This document shows, in pieces, positions 16,820 to 25,707 of a stretch of 64,000 nt of DNA. Below the pieces are notes generated by a model. It worked only from the letters and a program-made list of their open reading frames with translations, ran no database searches and was not told the DNA's origin. Made by a program: the position numbers and the translations under genes. The number at the start of each line of letters is the position of its first letter. The stretch's first letter is position 1. The DNA is taken from assembly GCA_947493995.1 (NCBI GenBank), contig CANLTJ010000001.1:310001-374000 (forward strand), written 5' to 3'. The stretch comes from an uncultured Arachnia sp. (GTDB taxonomy: Bacteria > Actinomycetota > Actinomycetes > Propionibacteriales > Propionibacteriaceae).

Positions 16820-19303
16820 TCACATTTGTGTGTCGGCTTGCCAGTCGGATCCGAACCAGGTGAAACTGCGAGCCAGGAGATGGCTGCTGGCAGCCGCCAG
16901 CGCGGACGGGCCGTCCAGACCCGACGCCAGCCCGGAATGCAGTGCTGCCATCGTCTCGCACGCCACCTCGTCCGGCACATCCGTCAACGGTGCCACCACG
17001 GCTCTGACGCCCATCGCCAACAGGCTGGAGGTCAAACCGAGCGCCTCATCGCCGGGCCGGAGGTGAGCCCTCCCGGCGCTGCACGCCGACAACACCACCA
17101 GCGACGATGCCAGGGACACCCTCTCCAACTCGTGCGCGAACAGAGCTCCACCATGGAGTCGCAGGGAGGAGAACAATGGGTTGTCTGCCCGGTGGGAGCC
17201 GTGCGCTGCGATGTGGACGACGTCGTGACGGGACAATGCCCCCGTCACCGAGTTTGCTGTACCTCGCATCCGCACGGCCCGTCCCCACTGACCGCACACC
17301 GCCTGCGCCTCCTGATCGGCCAGCTCCAGTCCGGGCCCGGTCGCCGCGGCCACGCGTGGCACACCGTGGACGTGAGTCCGTCCTGCGTTCCAGGCGGTGA
17401 GCGATCTGGACACGGTGACCGGCCTGTCCCGCAGTCGCGGCAGCATGCCCCATGGCAAGTGGACCAGGGAGCCGCCGGGAACAATGATGACGGAGCCATC
17501 CCGGATGTCGGGAGGCAGCAACATCTCGTCGAGCCGTTCCAGGGATGCAGACAACGATCCCATCACCCCGGCCGTCAGCAAGCCATGGCCCACGCGTGCG
17601 GCAGCAGAGGCATCCGCGGTGGCCCGGACGACAAACTGGGTGATTGCCGGTGCGGGTCCCAGCTCCACCAGCTCCGCCTTGTGTCCGGGTGAGATACTCA
17701 CCACCGACAAGCCGTCAGTCGTCCATGCGTAACTGAGCACGGTGGCGCACCCCAGCTCCGCCCGTCGGGGTGGTCGGCGATTGTGCAGGGAGGAGACGGA
17801 GCTGCTGGTCCAGGAGCGCTCGCGCAGCTGTCGTTCGATCCTTGTGACCTCCCGGCGAAGATTCTCGGACCCGCCGTGGTGGGCATCCCTGAGATGCTCA
17901 TGGCATTGGCGCAGCCGCGACCACAACGTGGCGACAACGGGATCTGCTGGCGGCAACACGGTGGGCACGCTGTCCAACGCCGTTCGCCACCGTTCCGTCG
18001 ATGACAGTGCCGCCCACGGGTCGCCCCGAGCCACTGCCCGGGACACGTCGGACTTGATCACCGGGGACATGTGGATGGCCATGGCTGATCGCAGGTCCAG
18101 GTTCGACATGCCAGCCCGTGCTGTGGCGATATCGAGGGCGGCGGCGCGCAGAAGTCGTGCACGCTGCCGCTCGCTGTCCGCCATCTCCAGTTGAGCCCTG
18201 ATGGCCAGGGCGCGGGTCGCAAGGTAGGGCGATGCCCGCATCCGCCGCACTGCACTGCGAACACCGAGTTGGGGGTCCTCGGCTCCCTGCCCGCCCACCA
18301 GGATCACCCATCGGGCAACACCCCTGTCCGCCAGCGATGTCCATCCGGCTTCCCGGGCTGAGGCCACAAGCGCAAGGACCTCATTCATGATCTCCGACTC
18401 CGGGATGTCGGCGAGTGAGGCCGAGGACTCGACGCGCAGGAGCCGCGCCTCCAGATGGCGACGATCCTCGTGTCCCTCGGCCGTGGCCAGCATCCGATCC
18501 ACGTGGGCCGCCGCAGCCGCACTGTCCCACCGCAGGAAGGCACACTTCGCCAGCTCCAGCTGCGCATCCAGCAGTTCCTGGAACAGGTGCAACTCACGCA
18601 TCTCCGTCGTCGCCTCCTGCAGGAGCATCTCAGCGTCACCCACCATCCCCACCTCCATGAGGACGCGGGCCCTGTCCAGCCTTGAGACCGAACGATCAAC
18701 GTCGGCCGGCAATTCGTCAGCTGCTGCCATCCAGCGCAGTGCAGAGGGCAGGTCTCCTCGCAGGTACTCCACGAATCCGAGGTTGTGCGTAGCCATGAAC
18801 GCATACTGTGGAGCGATCTGCGTCATGGACTTCGCGGCGTGCAGATCTCGGGCTGCCTCGTCCAGCTCCCCCGCCTGGGAGCAGATGGCGCCCTTGTTGA
18901 TGAGTAGCCTCACGCGGTCCTCCGCAGGCAGGACCGCCGACAGCCCCACCGCAATCCTCAACTGCGCCAGCCCCTCCTCGACGTGACCAGCGCGCGCATT
19001 CAGCACGCCCGCCTGGATGTGGGCCAGGCCACGCAGATCGTCCCGACCGGCCTCCTCGGCATCCCGACGTGCGGCTGACACCTGCTCCAGTGCGGCCTGC
19101 AGCCCGTGATCGTCGCAGGTCAGCCAGGACTCCGTCAGCCGGATGCGCAGGTCCATCTCAACATGGTTCTCGCGTCCCAACGTCTCAAGTAGGTGCTTGG
19201 CCGTGTTCAAGAACTGCCGGGCATCCTGGAGTTGGTAGTGGGCAATGGCGGCTCGCGCCTGTTGGTACGCAGAATTCAGCGCGTCCACAGGCTTCTCCCC
19301 CAC
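16820..19303 (-). CDS. TPR-CHAT domain protease
   Basis: 827 residues. The N-terminal two thirds (about 1-450) are helical repeats of TPR type (for example the ARAAIAHYQLQDARQFLNTA and RAGHVEEGLAQLRIAV pairs). The C-terminal 260 residues form a CHAT domain, a caspase-related cysteine peptidase, with HIAAHGS (His701) and VVLSACSAG (Cys741). The closing LGLTSSLLAMGVRAVVAPLTDVPD is typical of CHAT. Such proteins are separase-like and, in the type III-E CRISPR effector partner Csx29, act as triggered proteases. The GTG start lies 2 nt after the stop of the upstream gene. The substrate is not known; neighbours in the same operon are candidates. Confidence 0.9.
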   Translation of the reverse strand: MGEKPVDALNSAYQQARAAIAHYQLQDARQFLNTAKHLLETLGRENHVEMDLRIRLTESWLTCDDHGLQAALEQVSAARRDAEEAGRDDLRGLAHIQAGVLNARAGHVEEGLAQLRIAVGLSAVLPAEDRVRLLINKGAICSQAGELDEAARDLHAAKSMTQIAPQYAFMATHNLGFVEYLRGDLPSALRWMAAADELPADVDRSVSRLDRARVLMEVGMVGDAEMLLQEATTEMRELHLFQELLDAQLELAKCAFLRWDSAAAAAHVDRMLATAEGHEDRRHLEARLLRVESSASLADIPESEIMNEVLALVASAREAGWTSLADRGVARWVILVGGQGAEDPQLGVRSAVRRMRASPYLATRALAIRAQLEMADSERQRARLLRAAALDIATARAGMSNLDLRSAMAIHMSPVIKSDVSRAVARGDPWAALSSTERWRTALDSVPTVLPPADPVVATLWSRLRQCHEHLRDAHHGGSENLRREVTRIERQLRERSWTSSSVSSLHNRRPPRRAELGCATVLSYAWTTDGLSVVSISPGHKAELVELGPAPAITQFVVRATADASAAARVGHGLLTAGVMGSLSASLERLDEMLLPPDIRDGSVIIVPGGSLVHLPWGMLPRLRDRPVTVSRSLTAWNAGRTHVHGVPRVAAATGPGLELADQEAQAVCGQWGRAVRMRGTANSVTGALSRHDVVHIAAHGSHRADNPLFSSLRLHGGALFAHELERVSLASSLVVLSACSAGRAHLRPGDEALGLTSSLLAMGVRAVVAPLTDVPDEVACETMAALHSGLASGLDGPSALAAASSHLLARSFTWFGSDWQADTQM

Positions 19304-19305
19304 TC

Positions 19306-19785
19306 TCAGAACTCAATCACCGGAGTCAGTACCGGGCGCGAATCCTCATTGGCCGGGTGCATCAGGAAGCGCAACCGGCCCCGGGGGACGGAGTCCCAGA
19401 CGAGGCGACCGTGCACGTCGGAGATCGCGGTGTAGGAAGTGGCGCCCGAGATGAGTTCCACCTTCAGGCCGCCACCGGTGATCCACCCGTCCACTCGCAG
19501 CGCATCGCCCTCCGACGACGCCGACACCATGAGTTGCAGCGCGGAACTGGTGAACGTCACCGAGTCCGCGGTGGTGACATCGGCGCGCATCGCCAGCAGC
19601 GAGGTCTCCTGCAGCGTGGCCAACTCCGCATCGAGGGAGGCCATCGACAGCGCAAACAACGTGTCCTCAGCCAGGGTCTCACTCGGAGGATCCAGGACCG
19701 TGAAGAGAGCACCAAGCTGGGCGAGGATGTCCTCATCAATCCAGTCCATGTGTTGGCTGATCGGCTCGTTCACGATGTACTCCAT
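19306..19785 (-). CDS. Small sigma-adjacent protein, possible anti-sigma or regulator
   Basis: 159 residues from ATG 19785, overlapping the sigma gene's end by 16 nt. The acidic helical N-terminal half (MDWIDEDILAQLGALFTVLD, then TLFALSMASLDAELATL) resembles short helical segments I recall in proteins encoded right after actinobacterial ECF sigma genes. The C-terminal half is a small beta domain (about 97-159, GGLKVELISGATSYTAISDV then GRLVWDSVPRGRLRF) like a carboxypeptidase-regulatory-type fold. No membrane segment and no zinc motif, so it is not a classic ZAS anti-sigma. Coupling to the sigma factor suggests it controls it (inference). A longer frame starting at 20367 is a shadow of the sigma gene. 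Confidence 0.65.
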   Translation of the reverse strand: MEYIVNEPISQHMDWIDEDILAQLGALFTVLDPPSETLAEDTLFALSMASLDAELATLQETSLLAMRADVTTADSVTFTSSALQLMVSASSEGDALRVDGWITGGGLKVELISGATSYTAISDVHGRLVWDSVPRGRLRFLMHPANEDSRPVLTPVIEF

Positions 19786-20342
19786 TCCGGGTCCGCCAGA
19801 AGCGCCTTGCGGAGGGTGTCCAAGCACCGGCCACGGGTGGGACCGATGGAACCCACCGGCATGCCCCAGGCGGCGGCGAGCGCCGAGTAGTCGGGCGCCC
19901 CACCGCGGCTGATGACCCGCAGGAGAGCCTGACAGCGGGGTGTCAACTGTGTGAAGTGTCTCCACAGCGCGCGTTCGGTCTCGGAGCGCAACGCCGCCTC
20001 GACGGGTCCGGGAGAGGGATCGGCATGCTCTGGGAAGTCCTCCCGAGGCACGGATCTCCGATTCTCCCGGCTCACTCGCCAGGCCTCTCGGCGCACGCTG
20101 GTTCCGAGCCAGGCGACGATCGTCTGTGGATCTCGTATGGTGCCGGCCTTCGCCACGAGCGTCATCCACACTGATTGCACCACGTCCTCGGCATCGGCCT
20201 GCGAGAGTCCGCATGCGCGCGCCATGTGCCACAGGGTGGGGCTCAGGAGCCGGACCAACGGTTCGATCCTGTCGCGGTGTCCGTCGCCGTATTCCTCGAA
20301 GAGGATGGCCGCTTCCCGGACGAGGCTGGTGGTCCTGTTCAT
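19770..20342 (-). CDS. ECF-type RNA polymerase sigma factor
   Basis: 190 residues from the ATG at 20342, which overlaps the subtilase stop as ATGA; an in-frame ATG at 20354 is an alternative. Region 2 (about 10-85) has the AEDVVQSVWMTL helix and WLGTSVRREAWR; region 4 (about 115-180) has LTPRCQALLRVI and a final helix-turn-helix VGSIGPTRGRCLDTLRKALL. There is no C-terminal extension. Encoded between a subtilase and the CHAT protease, it likely directs transcription of this cluster. Its target promoters are unknown. Confidence 0.88.
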   Translation of the reverse strand: MNRTTSLVREAAILFEEYGDGHRDRIEPLVRLLSPTLWHMARACGLSQADAEDVVQSVWMTLVAKAGTIRDPQTIVAWLGTSVRREAWRVSRENRRSVPREDFPEHADPSPGPVEAALRSETERALWRHFTQLTPRCQALLRVISRGGAPDYSALAAAWGMPVGSIGPTRGRCLDTLRKALLADPEWSTS

Positions 20343-21841
20343 GGCCGGTCCCATTCCAGTTCCTCAAAGAGCGCTTTCCAGCCGTTGCTCACCAGTGATG
20401 GCAGGTCCCTGCCGGGCCCCAGCATCACCAGATGACCGGCCAGTTCGCCCGCCAGCACCGGAGCGGAAAAAGATGTGCCACTCCACGCACCGAACCCACC
20501 TTTGAACCCATCCGGGTCGATCGTGCCTCGCTGTTGCCCGTCCATTTCGAGCGCTGCGGTCATCTGCCTGTCACCCTCGCACGTTGTGGGCATGGTGCTC
20601 ACAACGGCGGCCCCGCTGCGACAGCAGCTGATCCATTCCCCGTCGTTGCTGAAGTAGGCGATGGTGCCATCCGGATTCTGGGCTCCCACGGTGGCCATGG
20701 GCAAGCGGTCCGCGTTGAAAGGAGGCCCGGCGAAGGCAGCGGGGAACATCGGCGCGGTGGTGGCATTGTTGCCGGCTGCTGCCACCACGTGCACACCCAA
20801 GGTGCCGAAGTCCTCCATGAGCAGCTTCAGGGGTCCGTCAGACAAGGCATCGTGGGGGGCCTCGTGGTAGTAGCCCAAGGACAGGCTGATCACATCCAGC
20901 AGTTCATCGCTCTCGCCGGTGGTCAAGGCTTGAATCTGGCGTGTGCGCAGGGACTGCAGAGTGGCGAGCAGGCAGGACTCGGACACGACGCCATCGTCGG
21001 TCATCACGGGAATGCCCAGAATGCGTGCCTCGGGACACAGCTGGCGAACGATCCCCGCGATGAAGGTTCCGTGCCCCGCATGCGGGAGCAGTCCTCCGTC
21101 GAGCGGGTTGCGCGGTGGTTCCGGCGTTGCCGACCCGGGCACGGTTCCATGGCGGCCCAGGAGGTGCCCATTCACGAACACCTCAGCCGTGGCGGCGGTC
21201 CGATCCCGGAACCAGGGGTGATCCTCCAGTCCGGTGTCCGGCACCACGACCACCGGTGGTCTGTGGCCCTTGCGGGGCTTTCGAGCTGGGTCGGGCAGGA
21301 CGACCGAAACCGGGCTACGGCCACCCCTTCCGGCGATGCCGTACGTGGTCATCGGGGAGCCCACACCGGCGTAGTACGGCACGCCTGCGTAGTAGGGCAC
21401 CCCCGCGTAGTACGGGACGCCCGCGTAATAGGGGACGCCCGCGTAGTAGGGCGCGGAGACCATGAGGTGGTCGAGCGATACCTGCTCGATGCCGTTGTCG
21501 TGCAGCAGCTTCAACGCACTCAGCGCGTCGACATTGTCCCTCTCTCCGAAGAGTCTCAGTGCGACGGTGGGAGGATTGAGTTTCACCGGCAGGTCCTGCC
21601 GTTCGGGGGACACCCCGAGCTCGATCACCTCCACGTCGATGCCCTGTTCCCCGAGCGTGGCCGCGATCCTTTTCACCACCTCAGACCGATCCCGCGGAGT
21701 GGCGGTCACCAGGAGTGAGTGTTCGATGTATGCGGTCGCACGGCCAGCGGTCGGGTCGGCCACACGCACGCCCCACGCCGCGGCCACGGCAGGGTCCAGT
21801 TGCGGAACCGGGTTGGGTCCGGGTTCGCTCTTGCTCCTCAT
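20339..21841 (-). CDS. Subtilase (S8) with five PYYAGV repeats, likely cytosolic
   Basis: 500 residues, no signal peptide. An N-terminal region of about 125 residues resembles a pro-domain (SLLVTATPRDRSEVVKRIAA). It is followed by five tandem PYYAGV hexapeptides (residues 131-160) and then the S8 catalytic domain with Asp202 (VVVVPDTGLEDH), His257 (GHGTFIAGI), oxyanion Asn in AAGNN (about 358) and nucleophile Ser457 (GTSFSAPVLAG). The repeats sit exactly between pro-domain and protease, where autoprocessing would occur. The ATG has AAAGGA 6 nt upstream. First gene of the cluster, ending in an ATGA overlap with the sigma gene. Confidence 0.9.
   Translation of the reverse strand: MRSKSEPGPNPVPQLDPAVAAAWGVRVADPTAGRATAYIEHSLLVTATPRDRSEVVKRIAATLGEQGIDVEVIELGVSPERQDLPVKLNPPTVALRLFGERDNVDALSALKLLHDNGIEQVSLDHLMVSAPYYAGVPYYAGVPYYAGVPYYAGVPYYAGVGSPMTTYGIAGRGGRSPVSVVLPDPARKPRKGHRPPVVVVPDTGLEDHPWFRDRTAATAEVFVNGHLLGRHGTVPGSATPEPPRNPLDGGLLPHAGHGTFIAGIVRQLCPEARILGIPVMTDDGVVSESCLLATLQSLRTRQIQALTTGESDELLDVISLSLGYYHEAPHDALSDGPLKLLMEDFGTLGVHVVAAAGNNATTAPMFPAAFAGPPFNADRLPMATVGAQNPDGTIAYFSNDGEWISCCRSGAAVVSTMPTTCEGDRQMTAALEMDGQQRGTIDPDGFKGGFGAWSGTSFSAPVLAGELAGHLVMLGPGRDLPSLVSNGWKALFEELEWDRP
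21362..21451 (-). repeat. Five 18-bp tandem repeats coding PYYAGV
   Basis: Five in-frame copies encode PYYAGV with third-position differences between copies, so selection appears to hold the peptide rather than the DNA. Confidence 0.95.
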
Positions 21842-22059
21842 CTCGGTCCTTTCATGAAAGATTCTCGGGACCTATGAGGCAGTCACGTGCTCCGGTGATA
21901 CGTTCCCGCCTCACATCCCGAGGTTAGTGCTGCGGCCGGCTCTATGGTTCCCTGTCCGTGAAGACCCACATACCGAACAGGCACGTGTTCCCGTGATGCC
22001 GCGATGCCCCGCGGTGGTCTACTGGGGTCAACGAGTCCGAGTCATCCGAGGAGACATCC

Positions 22060-22608
22060 ATGCTGGACCATTTCTCCATCACCGTCATCGACGCCCTCGC
22101 AGTCATCGTTGCGACCGCAGGGCTGTACTGGATGTTCGTCCTGCTCGTCAGGTTGCTGGGGCAGCGCGCCCTGGCGAGGATGTCCAGCACCGATCTGGCA
22201 GTGATCATCGTGTTGGGCGCCGTCATTGGACGCGCGGCTCTGGGTGACACGCCGGTGCTCGCGGCGGGAATCCTCGCCATGATCACCCTCTTCGCCATGC
22301 AGGCGCTGGCTGGGCAACTCCGTCGGCTCATCAGGACGGCGTGGCCCTTGAGTAATGCGCCGCTGCTCCTCATGGCGGGCACAGGTTTCGTGGAGGAACA
22401 TCTCCGGCGCATTCACCTTGACGAGGAGGAGCTGTGGCCGAAACTTCGGGAAGCAGGCATCCGGCACCGCTCCGAGGTGGCCGCCGTCATCCTTGAGCCC
22501 ACCGGTGAGATCAGCGTGCTCCGTCGGGGAATCCCGCTCGACCGCAGCCTGCTGGCCGACGTCCGCGGCGTCGAGCACCTTCCAGACGAACTCTTCGCCG
22601 ACGCCTGA
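22060..22608 (+). CDS. YetF/DUF421-like membrane protein
   Basis: 182 residues. Three N-terminal hydrophobic segments (about 10-30, 45-60 and 65-85) with RLLGQRALARMSSTDLAVIIVLGAVIGRAALGD between, the hallmark of the DUF421 family. A cytosolic alpha/beta domain follows (about 95-182) containing ILEPTGEISVLRR. Function is not firmly known; Bacillus homologues such as YetF bind lipid and relate to envelope stress. RBS GAGGAGA 7 nt before the ATG. Divergent from the subtilase; the shared upstream region of about 220 bp probably holds both promoters. Confidence 0.85.
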   Translation: MLDHFSITVIDALAVIVATAGLYWMFVLLVRLLGQRALARMSSTDLAVIIVLGAVIGRAALGDTPVLAAGILAMITLFAMQALAGQLRRLIRTAWPLSNAPLLLMAGTGFVEEHLRRIHLDEEELWPKLREAGIRHRSEVAAVILEPTGEISVLRRGIPLDRSLLADVRGVEHLPDELFADA

Positions 22609-22668
22609 CCACAGTGTGAACCGCCTGTGCTGAAAGTGGGTAGCCCGCTACCGGAGGGCCCGGCCGAG

Positions 22669-22674
22669 TAGTGT
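22669..22674 (+). promoter_or_regulatory. -10 element TAGTGT, leaderless oxidoreductase gene
   Basis: TAGTGT ends 6 nt before ATG 22681; no ribosome binding site. Confidence 0.5.
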
Positions 22675-22680
22675 CGCAGG

Positions 22681-23682
22681 ATGATCCAAGCAGTCGTGGT
22701 CTATGAAGTCCCCTCCGACGGAAAGCCCAAGCGGGTCGCGAGGCTCGAGGAGGTGGAGGAATCCTTCCTCGGAGATGGAATGACCGTCGTTGACGTTGCA
22801 TACTCCGGCATCAACTACAAGGATGCGCTCGCGTTGACTGGACGCCCCGGCGTGGTGAAGAAAACGCCGCTGGTGGCTGGTATCGATCTCGTCGGCACGG
22901 TGGTGTCCTCCGGCGACGACCGTTTCTCCCCCGGTGACTGGCTCGTGCTGAATGGAGCGGGCCAGTCCGAGACTCGCCATGGCGGTCTGGCCACCCGAGC
23001 ACATGTGGATCCGGCGTTGGCTGTGACCCTACCCGCGGGAATCACGCCCGCCCGCGCTGCGGCACTGGGCACGGCCGGCTACACCGCTGCGCTCGCGGTT
23101 GCACGGTTGAAGAGGGAAGGCGTTGCTCCTGAGAACGGGCCGGTGCTCGTGACCGGAGCCACGGGAGGTGTGGGTTCCATCGCCATCCTGCTCCTGGCCC
23201 GGGCCGGTTTCGAGGTTGCCGCCCTCACCGGCCGCGCCGACGAACATGGCGAATATCTACGTGGCCTCGGCGCCATGCACCTCGTGGATCGCGACGATCT
23301 CGCGGAGCAGGGCAGACCGCTGCAGTCTGCCCGCTGGGCGGGCGTGGTGGACGCCGTGGGCGGCCACGTCCTGGCCAATGCTCTGGCCGCGACCAAGCCG
23401 GGAGGCACCGTGGCGGCATGCGGTCTCGCCGGTTCTGCCGATCTTCCCGCCACCGTGATGCCGTTCATCCTCCGAGGCGTGACGCTGGCCGGTATCGACT
23501 CGGTGTGGGCCCCGCTCGCAGCACGCCGGGAGGCGTGGGAGCTGCTGGCCCGCGATCTCGATCTCGACACGCTGGACTCCCTCACCGAAGAGGTGTCATT
23601 GGACGGTGCGATCAACGCCTCTGAGCGGCTGCTGGCCGGTGACGCCCACGGGAGGATCCGGGTCAGCGTCAGCGGCGCGTGA
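22681..23682 (+). CDS. YhdH/AcuI-type NADPH quinone or acryloyl-CoA reductase
   Basis: 333 residues of the zinc-free medium-chain dehydrogenase family. Catalytic N-terminal domain with YSGINYKDALALTGRPGVV and GIDLVGTV, and a nucleotide-binding domain with VTGATGGVGSIAILLLARAG (about residues 158-180). These motifs fit YhdH/AcuI enzymes, which reduce acryloyl-CoA or quinones with NADPH; the physiological substrate here is not shown. Leaderless ATG start. Its stop overlaps the convergent RDD gene by 14 nt. Confidence 0.88.
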   Translation: MIQAVVVYEVPSDGKPKRVARLEEVEESFLGDGMTVVDVAYSGINYKDALALTGRPGVVKKTPLVAGIDLVGTVVSSGDDRFSPGDWLVLNGAGQSETRHGGLATRAHVDPALAVTLPAGITPARAAALGTAGYTAALAVARLKREGVAPENGPVLVTGATGGVGSIAILLLARAGFEVAALTGRADEHGEYLRGLGAMHLVDRDDLAEQGRPLQSARWAGVVDAVGGHVLANALAATKPGGTVAACGLAGSADLPATVMPFILRGVTLAGIDSVWAPLAARREAWELLARDLDLDTLDSLTEEVSLDGAINASERLLAGDAHGRIRVSVSGA

Positions 23683-24088
23683 CCACGACGGTGCCGAGCA
23701 TCAGATCCGTCAGAGGTCGTCGCTCGGCACCCACCACCACGTGCGGGATCACGAGGCATTTCAGTGCGGTCCGCACGATGGGCCGCCACCAACCCAGTCT
23801 GCCGCCATCGACGCGGATGACGCCGACGCCTGCGATCAACTGTCCGAACGAGCCACCGGTCAGCACCGTCAGCAGGCTCGCCTCCACGAAGTAGACGACG
23901 AGGATCATGAACGTGCGCCAGTCGTCGCCCACCACCACGTCCGTCCCGAAGATTGCGACCGCAAGGACCATGCTGGCGGCCCAGTCGCCCACCATGGCAC
24001 CGACTCTCGGCCACCAGCCCGCGAGCGATCCCCGCCCAGCTGCGGGAAGTCCCAGGCTCTGCCCGGGGTACATCAACGCTTCGCTCAC
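23669..24088 (-). CDS. RDD family membrane protein
   Basis: 139 residues. GWWPRVGAMVGDWAASMVL is the RDD motif region (Arg/Asp in the first helix), followed by a second membrane segment (ILVVYFVEASLLTVLTGG) and GQLIAGVGVIRVDGG. RDD proteins are small membrane proteins, sometimes transport-related. GTG at 24088 is chosen because a TATCCT hexamer precedes it by 8 nt; ATG 24073 is an alternative. A longer frame to 24190 would cross the glnA regulatory region. Divergent from glnA, which RDD genes often neighbour in actinobacteria. Confidence 0.8.
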   Translation of the reverse strand: MSEALMYPGQSLGLPAAGRGSLAGWWPRVGAMVGDWAASMVLAVAIFGTDVVVGDDWRTFMILVVYFVEASLLTVLTGGSFGQLIAGVGVIRVDGGRLGWWRPIVRTALKCLVIPHVVVGAERRPLTDLMLGTVVVTRR

Positions 24089-24114
24089 GGGACCCAAGGA
24101 TAACCGTCGTCGGC

Positions 24115-24130
24115 GTAACGCAGCTGTAAC
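24115..24130 (+). promoter_or_regulatory. Possible GlnR box upstream of glnA
   Basis: GTAAC, 6 nt, GTAAC. This matches the half-site spacing of the actinobacterial GlnR operator (gTnAc-n6-GaAAc), about 80 bp before glnA. A further TAAC lies at 24101-24104. glnR itself is not in the window. Confidence 0.4.
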
Positions 24131-24210
24131 GGGTGCGGAACCGTCGGGCAATCTAGAACCGGTAGCGTTGCGCGCAGCAAGCCCGGACAAGCCACTACCT
24201 GGAGGAATAC

Positions 24211-25632
24211 ATGTTCAAGGACGCCGATGAGCTGCTGGCCTACATCGCGGAGGAGGACATCGAAACAGTCGATGTTCGCTTCTGCGATCTTCCCGGCGTC
24301 ATGCAGCACTTCACCGTTCCCGCGTCGTCCTTCGGACCCGAGGTCTTCACCGACGGGCTCTCCTTCGACGGATCGTCGATCACCGGCTTCCAGAAGATCC
24401 ACGAGTCGGACATGTCCCTCCTACCCGACCCGACCACCGCGTACGTGGACCCGTTCCGCAGGTCCAAGACGCTCAACGTCAACTTCTTCGTCCACGACCC
24501 GCTGACGAAAGAGCCGTACTCCCGGGATCCCCGCAACATTGTGCGCAAAGCAGAGGCGTACCTGGCTTCCACCGGAATCGGCGACACTGCCTTCTTCGCC
24601 TCCGAGGCCGAGTTCTACGTCTTCGACGACATCCGCTTTGATTCCACCGCGAACAGCTCGTACTACCACATCGATTCCAAGGCCGGCGCCTGGAACAGCG
24701 GCCGGGTCGAGGAGGGCGGCAACCGGGGCTACAAGCCGCGGTACAAGGGCGGCTACTTCCCCGTCGCACCCGTCGACCACTTCGGTGACCTGCGCGACGA
24801 CATCGTGCGGCACCTGGAGAACACCGGCCTCGTCGTGGAGCGTGCCCATCACGAGGTGGGCACGGCTGGCCAGGCGGAGATCAACTGGCGCTTCGACACC
24901 ATGCTCCGCTCCGCCGACAGCGTCATGAAGTTCAAGTACCTCGTGAAGAATGCGGCGTGGGAGGCCGGCAAGACCGCCACCTTCATGCCCAAACCAATCT
25001 TTGGCGACAATGGCTCCGGGATGCACTGCCACATGTCCATCTGGGACGACGGCAAACCGCTGTTCTACGACGAGAGCGGCTACGCCGGTCTGTCCGACAT
25101 GGCACGCCACTACATCGGCGGCATCCTCAAGCATGCGCCTGCTCTGCTGGCGTTCACCAACCCGTCGGTGAACTCGTACCACCGCCTGGTGCCGGGCTTC
25201 GAGGCTCCGGTGAACTTGGTGTACTCCCAACGCAACCGCTCAGCGTGTATCCGCATCCCCATCACGGGCGCCAACCCCAAGGCCAAGCGCATCGAGTTCC
25301 GGTGCCCCGACCCCTCCAGCAATCCGTACCTCGCGTTCTCGGCCATGCTGCTGGCGGGTCTTGACGGCATCCAGAATCGGATCGAGCCCCCGGACCCCAT
25401 CGACAAGGACCTCTACGAGCTCCCCCCGGAAGAGCACGCGGACATCGAGACGGTCCCTACAACACTCGACAAGGTGCTGGACGCTCTGGAGGCTGACCAA
25501 GAGTTCCTGTTCGCGGGCGACGTCTTCACTCCAGATCTGATCGAGACGTGGATTGAGCTCAAGCGCGCCGAGATCATGGCCATCCAGACCCGACCACACC
25601 CCCACGAGTTCGAGCTGTACTACGCGCTCTGA
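24211..25632 (+). CDS. glnA: Glutamine synthetase type I, adenylylatable
   Basis: 473 residues. Joins ammonia to glutamate using ATP; acts as a cytosolic dodecamer. Seen: beta-grasp N-domain with [14 protein letters not shown] and GLSFDGSSI, metal-binding EAEFYVF, the [12 protein letters not shown] and [14 protein letters not shown] catalytic segments, the [12 protein letters not shown]/Glu loop, and DLYELPPEE with Tyr402, the adenylylation site of GSI-beta enzymes. glnE in this same window encodes the modifying enzyme. ATG with GGAGG site. Promoter region holds a possible GlnR box; a 15-bp hairpin ends the transcript. Confidence 0.96.
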   Translation: MFKDADELLAYIAEEDIETVDVRFCDLPGVMQHFTVPASSFGPEVFTDGLSFDGSSITGFQKIHESDMSLLPDPTTAYVDPFRRSKTLNVNFFVHDPLTKEPYSRDPRNIVRKAEAYLASTGIGDTAFFASEAEFYVFDDIRFDSTANSSYYHIDSKAGAWNSGRVEEGGNRGYKPRYKGGYFPVAPVDHFGDLRDDIVRHLENTGLVVERAHHEVGTAGQAEINWRFDTMLRSADSVMKFKYLVKNAAWEAGKTATFMPKPIFGDNGSGMHCHMSIWDDGKPLFYDESGYAGLSDMARHYIGGILKHAPALLAFTNPSVNSYHRLVPGFEAPVNLVYSQRNRSACIRIPITGANPKAKRIEFRCPDPSSNPYLAFSAMLLAGLDGIQNRIEPPDPIDKDLYELPPEEHADIETVPTTLDKVLDALEADQEFLFAGDVFTPDLIETWIELKRAEIMAIQTRPHPHEFELYYAL

Positions 25633-25671
25633 GTCCGACCGGGAGGTTTGCAGTCCAACCGTGGGAACACT

Positions 25672-25707
25672 GTGACATTTCGGTTGATAGTCCAACCGAA
25701 ATGTCAC
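25672..25707 (+). terminator. Terminator after glnA
   Basis: GTGACATTTCGGTTG (25672-25686) pairs perfectly with CAACCGAAATGTCAC (25693-25707) around ATAGTC, a 15-bp stem. No T run follows. Confidence 0.65.

Noticed and set aside
21362..21451. Short tandem repeats resembling a CRISPR array
   Set aside because: Units are 18 bp, contiguous without spacers and in frame inside the subtilase.
20432..21718. Long open frame (428 codons) on the plus strand
   Set aside because: Antisense to the subtilase, whose catalytic triad and repeats make the minus strand the coding one.
10317..21841. The protease cluster as part of a type III-E CRISPR system (CHAT partner)
   Set aside because: No gRAMP/Cas7-11-like gene, Cas1/Cas2 or repeat array is in the window.
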